From the NCBI RefSeq assembly GCF_004339745.1, contig NZ_SMGP01000002.1, forward strand, positions 1,426,001 through 1,490,000: a DNA stretch of 64,000 bases. Direction: 5' to 3'. Under the pieces are notes generated by a model. That model had not been told where the DNA came from, did no database searches, and was given only the letters and a program-made list of their open reading frames with translations. Of this stretch, positions 34,701 to 44,045 are shown piece after piece. Within the stretch, counting starts at the first letter, position 1. Each line of letters starts with the position of its first letter. Source of the stretch: Paraburkholderia sp. BL9I2N2 (GTDB lineage: Bacteria > Pseudomonadota > Gammaproteobacteria > Burkholderiales > Burkholderiaceae). The position numbers and the translations under genes are program-made.

Positions 34701-37430
34701 ATGACCAAGGAACCCATGCACTCCGAGACGCTGCCCCTCCTGCTCGCTACGAAGGTTCTGCCGCCGCGCCTGTCGCCGGGGTTGATCGATCGTCCGCGCC
34801 TGTTCGATCTGGCGGCTCAGGCAGAGAACAGACGGCTCACCGTGATCAAGGCGCCCGCCGGCTTCGGCAAGACCTCGCTCGCGATCACGTGGCTTAATCG
34901 GCTGCGCGCCAGCGGTGCGCGCGTCGCATGGCTGTCGCTCGGTGACGAAGACGACGAACCCGCGCGCTTCCTCCACCATCTCGCGCAGGCATTGCAGCAT
35001 GCCTGCAGCAATGTCGGCGCGTCGGCGATCGGCCTGACGGCGGCCACTTCTCTGGTTCCGGCCCATGCCGTCGTCTCGACGCTGATCAACGACCTCGTGG
35101 AAGTCGAAGACGAGGTGTGTCTGTTCCTCGACGACTACCATCTGATCAGCCTCCCTGCGATTCACGACGCCATGTCGTTCTTCATCGCGAACGCACCGTC
35201 GCATGTGCATGTAATCGTTTGCACCCGTGTGGATTCCGCGCTGCCGCTCGCCAGGCTGAGAGCGCAAAACGAACTGCTGGAGGTCGACGCGTCGACACTG
35301 CGTTTCAATTTCGACGAGACGCGCTGCTTTGTGGAGCGCGAATGCCCGGGCAGACTGGGCACGTTCGGCGTGAAATCGCTGCACGCAACAACGGAAGGCT
35401 GGGCGGCGGCGTTGCGCATTTCAGCGTCGGTGCTGTCGCGGGAAGAACCCAGGCCGGGTTGGGAGTCGAGTGCGCCATCCGGCACTTCACGGCCGTTCGC
35501 CGCCTACCTCGAAGACATGCTCACGCGCTTGCCCGACGAGATGGTCTCCTTCATGCTGCGCACGGCGATACTCGAACGGTTGACGGCCCCGCTGTGCCAG
35601 GCGGTAACCGGCGTCAAGGCCAGTCAGAGCATGCTGGAAGCGATCGCCGCGCGCCAGTTGCTGCTGGAGCCGATGGATCTTGAAGGGCACTGGTTCCGCT
35701 ATCACCCTCTGCTGAGCGACTATCTGCGCCAAAGGCTGGACGCGCAGTCGGGCGACGAACTGGCGGATCTGCATCGCCGCGCGTGCCGGTGGTATGCATC
35801 GCGGGAACTCTGGACAGACGCGGTCAGGCACGCGATCGCCGCGGGCGACACGGACGACGCGATCAGCCTGATCGGCAACTGCGCGATGGCGCTCGTCAAG
35901 AAAGGCGATCTGCTGACACTGCTCGGCTGGCAGCGCCGTTTCCCGGCGCATCTCATGCAAGGACAGATCGAGGTCACGCTGGCGATCGCCTGGGGCATGG
36001 CGCTCTCGATACGTTCGGACGATGCGCTCGCCATGCTGGATGCGATCGAGCGCGATGCGCACGTGAGCGCCGACCCCGACAGCATCCGCTGGGAATGCCG
36101 GGTGATCCGCTCGGTCGTGGTGGCGCTGCAGGACAATCCGCAAGCAGCGCTTGCGATTGCGCAGCCGTGCCTCGACCGGCCGTCGACCGATATCTGGAGC
36201 ACCAATGTCGCCTCCAACGTCGTGCGTTTCGCGCACTGGAAGGCGGGCAATCTCGAAGCGCTCTACGCAACGCCGTGGATCCCCTATTCGATCGAAGAGG
36301 ACCAGCGCAATGTGTTCGCTTCGACGTACCGGCTGTGCCTGCTCGGGCATGCGGAAATGCAGCAGATGCACTTCGGCGTGGCCGAGCGGTATTTCACCGA
36401 GGCGATGCAGTTGGCCGAGCGTCATTCCGGCCCGCAATCCGTCGCCGCGGCGCTGTGCGCACCGATGATCGCGCAGATCCGCTACGAGCAGGGCCGGCTC
36501 GACGAAGCCGAAGCATTGCTCGTCGATCTCATGCCGGTGATCGATCTGGCAGTCCTGCTCGATAGCGCATTGATCGCATATCGCATGCTCATCCGGATCG
36601 CGGCCGCACGTTCCAATACCGTGCAGGCCTATGCGCTGCTCAATCAGGGCGAGGCGCTCGGTCACGCGCGCCACTGGAACCGGCTGATCGCGGGCGGCCT
36701 CGTCGAGCGCACGCGGCTTTATCTGCTGGAAGGACGCATTGCGGAAGCCGCGGGATGTGTCGCGCAACTGGAACATCTCGCCGCTCCCGGCCCCGCTGGC
36801 TCGCCTGCCGTCTCGCCGGAGATCCGCACCTACCGCTCGCTCGCGGCAGCGTATCTCGCGATGGCTCAGAAGCGCAAGCAGGACGGCGTTGAAATCGTAA
36901 CCGCCGCGTTGGAAGTCGTCGACGCACGCCACGAGCACTATCTCGCGCTACGCCTGCGGAGCGTGCTCGCCCTGATCTGCCTGGGTGCCGACGAACGCGA
37001 CCGCGCCGTCGAGATCTTTCGCGACGTCCTCAAGGATGCCGCGGCGGCGGGCATCTACCAGTCGATCATCGACTTGTTTCCGGAAGTCGGCGCGCTGCTG
37101 CAGGCCGTTCGCGACGACACGCGCGCGACCGCGCAGACGAAGGCGCTGCTGTGCTATGTGGATCGCCTGCTCGACGGCTGGCGGGCGCTGTACCAGCCCG
37201 GCAGCAAATCCGCGCGGGACACCGAACGGGAAGCGCTCAGCGCGCGCGAACGCAACATCGTCGACCTGATCGCCGACGGGCAGTCGAACAAGGAAATCGC
37301 GCGCACTCTCGGCATCGCGCCGGAAACCGTCAAGTCTCATGTGAAGAGCATCTTCATGAAGCTCTCGGTCGACAAGCGCGCGCAAGCCGTTGCGCGCGCG
37401 CAGGCGCTGGGACTCGTGAAGCAAGCCTAA
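34701..37430 (+). CDS. MalT/AlkS-type LuxR-family ATP-dependent regulator
   Basis: A 909-residue LuxR regulator of the large MalT/AlkS class. An N-terminal STAND ATPase shows Walker A APAGFGKTS at 51-59 and Walker B LFLDDYH. The middle ~500 residues are TPR-like helices that sense the ligand. The last ~65 residues are a LuxR helix-turn-helix (LSARERNIVDLIADGQSNKEIA, then VKSHVKSIFMKL). ATP- and ligand-driven assembly is expected before it activates promoters. The ATG at MTKEP is used; one five codons later has a closer AAGGA. It is divergent from the etf/acyl-CoA dehydrogenase operon and close to the PHA operon. Confidence 0.93.
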   Translation: MTKEPMHSETLPLLLATKVLPPRLSPGLIDRPRLFDLAAQAENRRLTVIKAPAGFGKTSLAITWLNRLRASGARVAWLSLGDEDDEPARFLHHLAQALQHACSNVGASAIGLTAATSLVPAHAVVSTLINDLVEVEDEVCLFLDDYHLISLPAIHDAMSFFIANAPSHVHVIVCTRVDSALPLARLRAQNELLEVDASTLRFNFDETRCFVERECPGRLGTFGVKSLHATTEGWAAALRISASVLSREEPRPGWESSAPSGTSRPFAAYLEDMLTRLPDEMVSFMLRTAILERLTAPLCQAVTGVKASQSMLEAIAARQLLLEPMDLEGHWFRYHPLLSDYLRQRLDAQSGDELADLHRRACRWYASRELWTDAVRHAIAAGDTDDAISLIGNCAMALVKKGDLLTLLGWQRRFPAHLMQGQIEVTLAIAWGMALSIRSDDALAMLDAIERDAHVSADPDSIRWECRVIRSVVVALQDNPQAALAIAQPCLDRPSTDIWSTNVASNVVRFAHWKAGNLEALYATPWIPYSIEEDQRNVFASTYRLCLLGHAEMQQMHFGVAERYFTEAMQLAERHSGPQSVAAALCAPMIAQIRYEQGRLDEAEALLVDLMPVIDLAVLLDSALIAYRMLIRIAAARSNTVQAYALLNQGEALGHARHWNRLIAGGLVERTRLYLLEGRIAEAAGCVAQLEHLAAPGPAGSPAVSPEIRTYRSLAAAYLAMAQKRKQDGVEIVTAALEVVDARHEHYLALRLRSVLALICLGADERDRAVEIFRDVLKDAAAAGIYQSIIDLFPEVGALLQAVRDDTRATAQTKALLCYVDRLLDGWRALYQPGSKSARDTEREALSARERNIVDLIADGQSNKEIARTLGIAPETVKSHVKSIFMKLSVDKRAQAVARAQALGLVKQA

Positions 37431-37473
37431 CAGGCGGTTCACGCATTTTCGACGAGCCACTCGCTCACACGTG

Positions 37474-38763
37474 TCACCGCGTAACCACGAGTGCGGCCGC
37501 ATGGAGCAGCACACCGACCGTGCCGCCCACGAACGTGCCGTTGATCCGGATGTATTGCAGATCGCGGCCAATTTCCGCTTCGATCTTCCCGCTCACTTCA
37601 TCCGCGTTCCAGCTTTTTACGACGTCGGTGATCAGCGCCGACAGCTCGCGCCGATAGCGCACGACCAGCTCGTGGGCCAGCGCAAGCCACCAGGCGTTCA
37701 GCTTGTACTGAATCGCCGGCTCGCTGCCCACACCTCCCGCGAGCGACACCAGCATGCCCGCCAGCGCGCCGCGCAGCGCCGAATGTTCGTGTGCGAGATC
37801 GGCGCTCACGCGTGTGCACACATAGTCGAGCAGCACGCGATACGAGTCTTCATTTCTGAAGTAGCGAATGCAGTCGCGCATCAATGATTTGCCGACGCGG
37901 CGATGCACCGCCGAGGTCTGCAACTGGACAATCAGGTCCTGCACCGCGTCGTCGAACTGATGGCGAAGCTCATGATCGGGATTCGCCGCCACGTCATGAA
38001 GCAGCGCGATGATGCCTTCGACGAATTTCCTGACGATGTACGTGTCGAGCGGCACGGGCGTGTATCTCGAGGCCGCGCTGAATCTGGCCTTGATCATGTC
38101 CACGTTGGCCGTCAGCCACTTCTCCAGCGCCAGCAGCCCGTGGTCCAGCAGCGGCTGATGGCGGCCGCCGTCCGTCAGCACTTTCAGCACGCCGCCGGCC
38201 GCACGTGAGACATCGAGCGCACGCAATTGCGGTATCACCATACGCCCGAAGAAGCGTTCCACGTCCGCTTCGTCTATCCCGTTCAGCAATCCCGGCAGCG
38301 AATCCGCGACGACGTTGGCGATTGCCCGGCTGTTGGCCGGCATGGCAAGCCACTGCGCCAGCGCCTGCGCGGCGTTATGGCCGCTCAGTTTGCCGATGAT
38401 GAGCTCGGGCGTCAGGAAATTCTCTTCGACGAAGTTGCCGAGACTCTCGGCGATCCGCTGCTGGTTCTGCGGAATGATCGCCGTATGCGGGACCGGCAGA
38501 CCGAACGGCCGCCGGAACAGCGCGACGACCGCATACCAGTCCGCGATCGCGCCGACCGTGCCCGCTTCCGCAAACGCTCGCAGCCATGCCAGCCACGGAT
38601 ACTCACTCTGCCAAACCAGGGACATGAGCAGCAGCGCGATCAGCACCGCGAGCAAACACGTCGCGGTTCGCCGCATCCGCTTCAGGCGCTGCATTTTCAG
38701 GTACTCCGGCGCGTCGGCCGCGGCACGCCGCGTACCTTCGTCGCCATCCGCGACGGCACTCAA
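37474..38763 (-). CDS. DUF445 family membrane protein
   Basis: A 429-residue DUF445 (YjiN-like) protein with an N-terminal membrane helix at about 34-50, the hallmark AEAGTVGAIADWYAVVALFRRPFGLPVPHTAIIP in pieces, a long helical domain, and a C-terminal helix (NGTFVGGTVGVLLHAAALVV). The TTG start overlaps the phaZ stop codon (TTGA) and has GGAGG four bases upstream, so it is translationally coupled; the first in-frame ATG is 23 codons later. Function is unknown. Its fixed place at the end of a PHA operon hints at a role in membrane or granule handling, but that is inference. Confidence 0.85.
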   Translation of the reverse strand: MSAVADGDEGTRRAAADAPEYLKMQRLKRMRRTATCLLAVLIALLLMSLVWQSEYPWLAWLRAFAEAGTVGAIADWYAVVALFRRPFGLPVPHTAIIPQNQQRIAESLGNFVEENFLTPELIIGKLSGHNAAQALAQWLAMPANSRAIANVVADSLPGLLNGIDEADVERFFGRMVIPQLRALDVSRAAGGVLKVLTDGGRHQPLLDHGLLALEKWLTANVDMIKARFSAASRYTPVPLDTYIVRKFVEGIIALLHDVAANPDHELRHQFDDAVQDLIVQLQTSAVHRRVGKSLMRDCIRYFRNEDSYRVLLDYVCTRVSADLAHEHSALRGALAGMLVSLAGGVGSEPAIQYKLNAWWLALAHELVVRYRRELSALITDVVKSWNADEVSGKIEAEIGRDLQYIRINGTFVGGTVGVLLHAAALVVTR

Positions 38764-39602
38764 CCCGCCTCCTGCCGCAGAAACCGGCGCACCACGGGAG
38801 CGACCTCCCTAGCGCGCGTGATGAGGAACAGGTGGCCGTCGTCGATTACATAGAGCGTCGCGTGGGGGATGCGGGCGGCGAGAATCTTCGCGTTGGTGAG
38901 CGGGACGATGGGATCGTCGTTGCCGTGCATCACGAGCGTCGTCTGACGCAACGCGCCGAGCCAGGGCAGGCTGCTCCAGCCCGAAGCGGCCAGCAGCTGG
39001 TAGAGGTAACCACGCCCGCGGGGCGCCTGAATGTGCCGCGCGTGATCGCGCAGCAACGACGGATTCCGCCGGTACGCACCACCGTAGATTTCCGCGCCCA
39101 CCTCCTGAAGATAGGCCGGGTCGGTATAGCGGCGCGGTCCGATCAGCTTCGACAGCACCGACAATTTCGCCGGCACCATGATGACGCCCGGCGAGGTTGC
39201 CGCGAGAATCAGCCGGCGGCAACGCGCCGGATAGAGACGCGCGAACTGTTGCGCAAGCGCGCCGCCCCACGACACGCCGAGCACGTCGACGGGTCCGTCG
39301 TAGCCGAGCCGCGATAGCAGCCGCGCGCTCAGCACGGACAGTGTCGAGAAACGATACGGCACGACGGGCGCGGGCGAGCCGCCCACGCCGGGGACGTCGA
39401 AGATGATCACGCTCACGTCCTCGAGCGCGGCGACGAACGGTTCCACCAGCTCGAGGTTGGCGCCGATGCCGTTGAAAATGAGCAGCGGCGGCGACGCGTC
39501 GCTGCCCTGCCGCGTCGCGATACGCAACAACTGGCCGTTGAGATCGACCATCTGGATTTGCATGCCGCCGACAGACGCGGGGTTGGGTTCCATATCTATC
39601 AT
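38760..39602 (-). CDS. phaZ: Medium-chain-length PHA depolymerase
   Basis: A 280-residue intracellular PHA depolymerase. It closely follows Pseudomonas mcl-PhaZ: LLIFNGIGANLELV, FDVPGVGGS, the nucleophile elbow LGVSWGGALAQQFA with S111, D230 in HGNDDPIVPL and H257 in IDDGHLFLITRA. It frees 3-hydroxyalkanoates from granules in the cytoplasm. It lies 62 bp after the phasin gene and overlaps DUF445. The start is uncertain by three codons (a second ATG at codon 4). The mcl type, rather than the short-chain PHB depolymerase usual in Burkholderiales, matches the synthase type found upstream. Confidence 0.92.
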   Translation of the reverse strand: MIDMEPNPASVGGMQIQMVDLNGQLLRIATRQGSDASPPLLIFNGIGANLELVEPFVAALEDVSVIIFDVPGVGGSPAPVVPYRFSTLSVLSARLLSRLGYDGPVDVLGVSWGGALAQQFARLYPARCRRLILAATSPGVIMVPAKLSVLSKLIGPRRYTDPAYLQEVGAEIYGGAYRRNPSLLRDHARHIQAPRGRGYLYQLLAASGWSSLPWLGALRQTTLVMHGNDDPIVPLTNAKILAARIPHATLYVIDDGHLFLITRAREVAPVVRRFLRQEAG

Positions 39603-39664
39603 CCGCAGGACCCTCTGGTGGAGCGTGACATCGGGGATTGAGCGCGCCGCATCGCGAGCTCGCC

Positions 39665-40084
39665 TTACTTCTTCGGCTGCAGCAGCGTCTTCAATTCCTC
39701 GACGTGTTCCGCGACGCGCTTCGTGACCACCGCAACGCTGTCCGACTGCGCGCGATACGCCGTGTCGGCGAGTTCCTGCATGTCGGTCAGCGCCTTGTGC
39801 AATGCCTGCTGAACCACTTCGCCGGCGTTCGCGGGCTGGCCGCCCGACGCGCTCAGGCGACCGACCAACGACTGCAGTTCGGTGAGCGTCGTTCGCAGAA
39901 TGTCCGCCTGCTTGATGGCCAGCGACTGGACGCCCGCGAGTGCGGTGGTGTTGGCCTCGGCGAGCGCCTCGATGTCCTTGCGGCGCGATTCGAGGATCGC
40001 GCCGGCGTCGATACCCGGCAGCTTGAACTGACTGATGAGCTTCGTGTACTCGGTGAAAATGCTGTTGGCGTTGGTTGAATCCAT
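39665..40084 (-). CDS. phaP: Phasin family granule-associated protein
   Basis: A 139-residue phasin (phasin_2 type), an amphipathic helical protein that coats PHA granules. The opening ANSIFTEYTKLISQFKLPGIDAGAILESRRKDIEALAEAN in pieces is diagnostic, with the F-x-LPG-D motif near residues 19-27, and the tail is alanine/glutamine-rich coiled coil. GGAGAG precedes the ATG. It sits between phaC and phaZ in the PHA operon. Stoichiometry usually demands far more phasin than enzyme, so extra expression from its own promoter is plausible. Confidence 0.93.
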   Translation of the reverse strand: MDSTNANSIFTEYTKLISQFKLPGIDAGAILESRRKDIEALAEANTTALAGVQSLAIKQADILRTTLTELQSLVGRLSASGGQPANAGEVVQQALHKALTDMQELADTAYRAQSDSVAVVTKRVAEHVEELKTLLQPKK

Positions 40085-40121
40085 GATCGTCTCTCCAAAA
40101 AAATTTGCATCGGGAAAAGGC

Positions 40122-40141
40122 TGGCCGTCACCCGGCCAAAA
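40122..40141 (-). terminator. Weak hairpin between phaC and the phasin gene
   Basis: TGGCCG and CGGCCA pair around TCACC; on the minus strand the stem is followed by GCC and then TTTT. It could cause partial termination or stabilise an mRNA end between phaC and the phasin gene. The stem is short and the U tract not adjacent. Confidence 0.3.
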
Positions 40142-40151
40142 GGGGTGTGCG

Positions 40152-41867
40152 TCATGCTTCCATCACATAGGTGCCCGGCGCCTTGACGCCTGCCGGGTGC
40201 CGCTCGTTGCCGGGCGTGGCCGGCGCCGCGCGCCGTTCGCCGGACCGCTCGCGCAGCCAGTCCGTCCAATTGCCCCACCATGAATCTTTCTGCGCCTGCG
40301 CGCCGGCCAGCCATGCATCGGCATTCGCCGGCAAGCCGGAATTGACGAAGAACTTCGCCTTCGGATTGCCGGGCGGGTTGATCAGGCTCTGGATGTGCCC
40401 GCTCGAACTCAGCACGAACCGCGTGTCGCCGCCGAACGTGCGCGCCGTGTTGTACACGCCTTTCCACGGCGTGATGTGATCCGTCATGCCCGCCACCACG
40501 TACTTGTCGCAGGTGACGCCGGACAAGTCGATCGGCGTGCCCAGCACCGACAGCGCGCGCGGCTTGCTGAACAGGTTGCCCACGAAGATGTCGAGCAACT
40601 GGCCATGCATGCGCGCCGGCAACCGGGTCGCGTCGTTGTTCCAGTAGAGAATGTCGAACGCGGGCGGCGTCTTGCCCAGCAGATAGTTGTTCACCCAGTA
40701 GTTCCACACCAGATCGTTGGGCCGCATCCATGCGAACACGCGCCCCATCTCCTCGCCGGCGAGCACACCCTTCGACAGACTGTTCTGTTTCGCCGCCGCA
40801 ATGGCTTCGGGCGTGGCGAAGAGGCCGAGCTGCGAGTCCGCCTTGTTGTCCAGCACGGCCACCATCAACGTCGCGGCGTTGACGGCCGTTTCGCCGCGGG
40901 CCGCGAGGTGACCGAGCAGCGCGGAGATCGTCATGGCACCGGAACACGCGCCGTGCAGATTGACATCGTCGCTGCCGGTGATGTCGCGCACCGCCGCGAT
41001 CGCTTCGAGGAGCGCGCCGACGTACGTGTCGAGATCCCAGTGGCTCTGCGCCGCGGTCGGATTGCGCCAGCTCACCATGAACACCTGAAACTCGCTCTTG
41101 ACGAGGTAGTCCACGATGCTCTTACCCTCGGACAGATCGAACACATAAAACTTGTTGATCTGCGGCGGCACGATCAATTGCGGGCGGCTGTAGACCTGCG
41201 CGGTCGCCGGCGCATACTGGATCAGTTCGAGCACCTCGTTGCGAAACACCACCGCTCCCGGCGTCGTGCCGAGATTCTTGCCCACCTCGAACGCGGTCTT
41301 GTCGACCTGCGCGGGCATGCCCTGGTTCTGCAACAAGTCGGCCATGAGGTTCTTCACGCCGCCAATGAGGCTCGCGCCTCCCGAATCGACGATCTTCTTC
41401 AACGCCTCAGGATTGCCGAACAGCGTGTTCGTCGGCGACAGCGCCTCGGTGAACAGCGACATGACGAACTGCGCGCGCTCCTTCGATTTCGGGTCCAGCG
41501 CGGAGCGCTCGATAAATCCGGAGAGCGCGTTGCGCCATGCCAGGTAGCTCTGCAGCGTGACGCGGTAGAGCGAGTTGTCGCGCCAGGCGGGGTCGGCAAA
41601 ACGCTTGTCGCGCTGCGGCGACGCGTCCGCGCCGTCGCGGGCGCCACCGTACAGCACGGCGATCAGTTCACGCACGAGCGCCGCTTCCTGCTCGAGAACC
41701 AGCGCGGGTTGCCGCAGCGCCTGCGCGCCGATCTGCTGCGCGGTCGCCAGAATGTCGCTCGGGCGCAGCCCGACGAACGGGTTGGGACCGAGCATGCCTT
41801 CGGCGGCCGATGCCGCGAGATCGTCCGTCTGATCGTTTCGCGACGCGTTGTCAGTTGTCTCCGCCAT
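40152..41867 (-). CDS. phaC: PHA synthase with class II-like lipase box
   Basis: A 571-residue PHA synthase, which polymerises (R)-3-hydroxyacyl-CoA. The lipase-like box reads LHGACSGAM with nucleophile C308, and D463 (GMTDHITPW) and H491 (SSGHIQS) complete the triad. Further marks are YWNNDATRLPA and the N-terminal YLAWRNAL. The box is GACSG-like, as in the Pseudomonas class II enzymes, unlike the GYCVGG usual in PhaC of Cupriavidus/Burkholderia. Together with the mcl-type PhaZ it points to medium-chain PHA. GAGGAG precedes the ATG; a longer reading would overlap maoC. The upstream maoC gene may supply the (R)-monomer. Confidence 0.94.
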   Translation of the reverse strand: MAETTDNASRNDQTDDLAASAAEGMLGPNPFVGLRPSDILATAQQIGAQALRQPALVLEQEAALVRELIAVLYGGARDGADASPQRDKRFADPAWRDNSLYRVTLQSYLAWRNALSGFIERSALDPKSKERAQFVMSLFTEALSPTNTLFGNPEALKKIVDSGGASLIGGVKNLMADLLQNQGMPAQVDKTAFEVGKNLGTTPGAVVFRNEVLELIQYAPATAQVYSRPQLIVPPQINKFYVFDLSEGKSIVDYLVKSEFQVFMVSWRNPTAAQSHWDLDTYVGALLEAIAAVRDITGSDDVNLHGACSGAMTISALLGHLAARGETAVNAATLMVAVLDNKADSQLGLFATPEAIAAAKQNSLSKGVLAGEEMGRVFAWMRPNDLVWNYWVNNYLLGKTPPAFDILYWNNDATRLPARMHGQLLDIFVGNLFSKPRALSVLGTPIDLSGVTCDKYVVAGMTDHITPWKGVYNTARTFGGDTRFVLSSSGHIQSLINPPGNPKAKFFVNSGLPANADAWLAGAQAQKDSWWGNWTDWLRERSGERRAAPATPGNERHPAGVKAPGTYVMEA

Positions 41868-41914
41868 CTTGATGCTCCTCGAACGACGCTTTACTTTGTC
41901 AACAGTAGTAGAGG

Positions 41915-42379
41915 TCATGCCACCAGCATCGCCAGTGACTCGGCGATCAGCGCCGGCTTGTCCTCGCCCTCGATCTGCAGCTCGTTCATCGTCTTCACGA
42001 TGATCCGGCCGCCGCCCTTCATCTCCACGGACACGAGGGTCACGCGGTTGCGCACCCGCGCGCCGGCCTTCACCGGCGTCATGAAGCGCACCTTGTCCAG
42101 CCCGTAGTTGAGGCCGGCCGACGCGTCCTCGGGAATGAGGCCGATTTCGATGGCCAGTGCGGCAAGTAGCGAGAGCGTCAGATAGCCGTGTGCGATCGTG
42201 CCGCCGAACGGGCTTTCGCGTTTCGCGCGCTCCACGTCCACGTGAATCCACTGCCGGTCGCCCGTGCATTGCGCGAACGCGTCGATGCGTGCCTGATCGA
42301 CCGTGACCCAGTCCGACACGCCCAGCTCGCGGCCGACGAATTCGTCGATCGTCGCGATGCGATATTCGTTGATGCTCAT
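41915..42379 (-). CDS. MaoC-like (R)-specific enoyl-CoA hydratase
   Basis: A 154-residue MaoC/NodN hot-dog-fold hydratase. The hydratase-2 motif lies in FAQCTGDRQWIHVDVERA with D41 and H46, followed by SPFGGTIAHGYLTLSLL. Between a fadD-type ligase and phaC it is well placed to turn trans-2-enoyl-CoA from beta-oxidation into (R)-3-hydroxyacyl-CoA for polymer synthesis, the role of PhaJ; however it is nearer NodN than classical PhaJ in sequence. GAGGAG precedes the ATG, 22 bp after the ligase stop. Confidence 0.88.
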   Translation of the reverse strand: MSINEYRIATIDEFVGRELGVSDWVTVDQARIDAFAQCTGDRQWIHVDVERAKRESPFGGTIAHGYLTLSLLAALAIEIGLIPEDASAGLNYGLDKVRFMTPVKAGARVRNRVTLVSVEMKGGGRIIVKTMNELQIEGEDKPALIAESLAMLVA

Positions 42380-42401
42380 CGTGCCTGCTCCTCGTGACCG
42401 G

Positions 42402-44045
42402 TTAGGCGAACTGCGCGCGCAGCCACTTCTTGTTCATCTTGCCGACGCTCGTCTTCTCCAGCGAGTCGATGAATTTGACGACCTGCGGCACCGCGTACTT
42501 CGAGATCTTCCCGGTGTGGGTGAACTTGAGAACGTGCTGCTTGATGTCGTCCTCGGTGAGCGTGGCGCCCGCCTTGAGCACCACCAGCGCCACGGGCCTT
42601 TCGCCCCACTTCTCGTCCTTGATGCCGATCACGGCGACTTCCGAGACAGCCGGATGCAGCGAGATCAGGCTTTCGATTTCGAGCGACGAGACCCATTCGC
42701 CGCCGGACTTGATCACGTCCTTGATGCGGTCGGTGATCTGCAGATTGCCGGTCGTGTCGATGTTCGCGATGTCCTGCGTGTGCAGGTAGCCGCCTGCCCA
42801 GAGCTGTTCCGACGCTTCCGCGTTGCCGAAGTATCCCTGGGTCAGCCACGGGGCGCGCACGACGATCTCGCCATAGGCCTTGCCGTCGTGAACGATGTCC
42901 TGCATCGATTCGTCGACGATCCGCAGATCGACGAGCGGAACTGCCAGGCCAGTTTTGCAGCGCAGGCGCACCTGCTCTTCGGTGTCGAGTTGCTCATACC
43001 CCGGCGGAAGCTGCGCGAGACTCAGGACGGGACCAGTCTCGGACATGCCATAGCCGGTGAACACGTCAATGCCACGCTCCAATGCGGCATGGGCGATGCC
43101 GTGCGGCAGCGCGCTTCCGCCGATCACGATCTTCCATTTGCTGAAATCGGCGGACTTCGACTCCGGGCAGTTCAGCACCATGTGGAGGATCGTGCTCACG
43201 CAATGCGAGAACGTGACGCCCTCGTCGCGCAACAGCTTTACCAGTCGCTCGGGCACATAGCGGCCCGGATAGACCTGCTTCACGCCCAGCACCGTCGCGA
43301 TGTACGGCATGCCCCATGCATGCACATGGAACATCGGCGTCAGCGGCATATAGACGTCGCCGCGATGAAAGCGCTGCCCCGACACCGGGCTTGCGAGCGC
43401 CGCCATCAGCGTGATGGTGTGCAGCACCAGTTGACGATGCGAGAAATACACGCCCTTGGGCAGGCCGGTCGTGCCAGTCGTATAGAACGTGGTGGCCCGG
43501 GTGTTTTCGTCGAAGTCTGGAAAGTCGTAGCTCGTGGCACTCGCCGCCAGCATCGCTTCGTATTCCGTCGCGAACGGAATGGTGTGCTCGAACGCCTCGC
43601 TGTCCGGCTCTTCGATTCGCACGAATGCGCGCACCGTTTCGAGCTGATCCTTGATCGCTTCCACCACGGGCAGAAAATCGGCGTGAACGAACAGCACTTC
43701 GGCACGCGCGTGATTGATCGTGTAGACGATCTCAGCCGGCGAGAGCCGCACGTTGACCGTCTGCAACACGGCGCCCATCATCGGCACGGCGAAGTAGCTT
43801 TCCAGATAACGATGACTGTCCCAGTCCATCACCGCGACCGTGCTGCCGTGGCGCACGCCCAACCCGGCGAGACCATTGGCGAGCCGCGCGATCCGTTCCT
43901 GCAACTGGCTGTAGGTCATGCGCAGCTGGTTGCGGTAGACGATTTCCTGATTCGGCGCCTGAGCGAACGGCGTGTGCAGCAGATTCTTGATCAGCAACGG
44001 ATAGGCGTAGGCGGATGGCGTCGCGTTCTGTACGGTGTCCTGCAT
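42402..44045 (-). CDS. Fatty-acyl-CoA ligase (FadD type)
   Basis: A 547-residue ANL-family fatty-acid CoA ligase, first gene of the PHA operon. The P-loop TFYTTGTTGLPKGV is near residues 177-190, FHVHAWGMPY and GYGMSETGPVLSLAQ follow, then DRIKDVIKSGGEWVSSLEIE and the C-terminal Lys in KTSVGKMNKKWLR. It activates medium/long-chain fatty acids in the cytoplasm, feeding beta-oxidation and PHA. The ATG is chosen for GAGGAGA eight bases upstream; a longer reading would start at TTG and cross the shared palindrome. Confidence 0.93.
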   Translation of the reverse strand: MQDTVQNATPSAYAYPLLIKNLLHTPFAQAPNQEIVYRNQLRMTYSQLQERIARLANGLAGLGVRHGSTVAVMDWDSHRYLESYFAVPMMGAVLQTVNVRLSPAEIVYTINHARAEVLFVHADFLPVVEAIKDQLETVRAFVRIEEPDSEAFEHTIPFATEYEAMLAASATSYDFPDFDENTRATTFYTTGTTGLPKGVYFSHRQLVLHTITLMAALASPVSGQRFHRGDVYMPLTPMFHVHAWGMPYIATVLGVKQVYPGRYVPERLVKLLRDEGVTFSHCVSTILHMVLNCPESKSADFSKWKIVIGGSALPHGIAHAALERGIDVFTGYGMSETGPVLSLAQLPPGYEQLDTEEQVRLRCKTGLAVPLVDLRIVDESMQDIVHDGKAYGEIVVRAPWLTQGYFGNAEASEQLWAGGYLHTQDIANIDTTGNLQITDRIKDVIKSGGEWVSSLEIESLISLHPAVSEVAVIGIKDEKWGERPVALVVLKAGATLTEDDIKQHVLKFTHTGKISKYAVPQVVKFIDSLEKTSVGKMNKKWLRAQFA

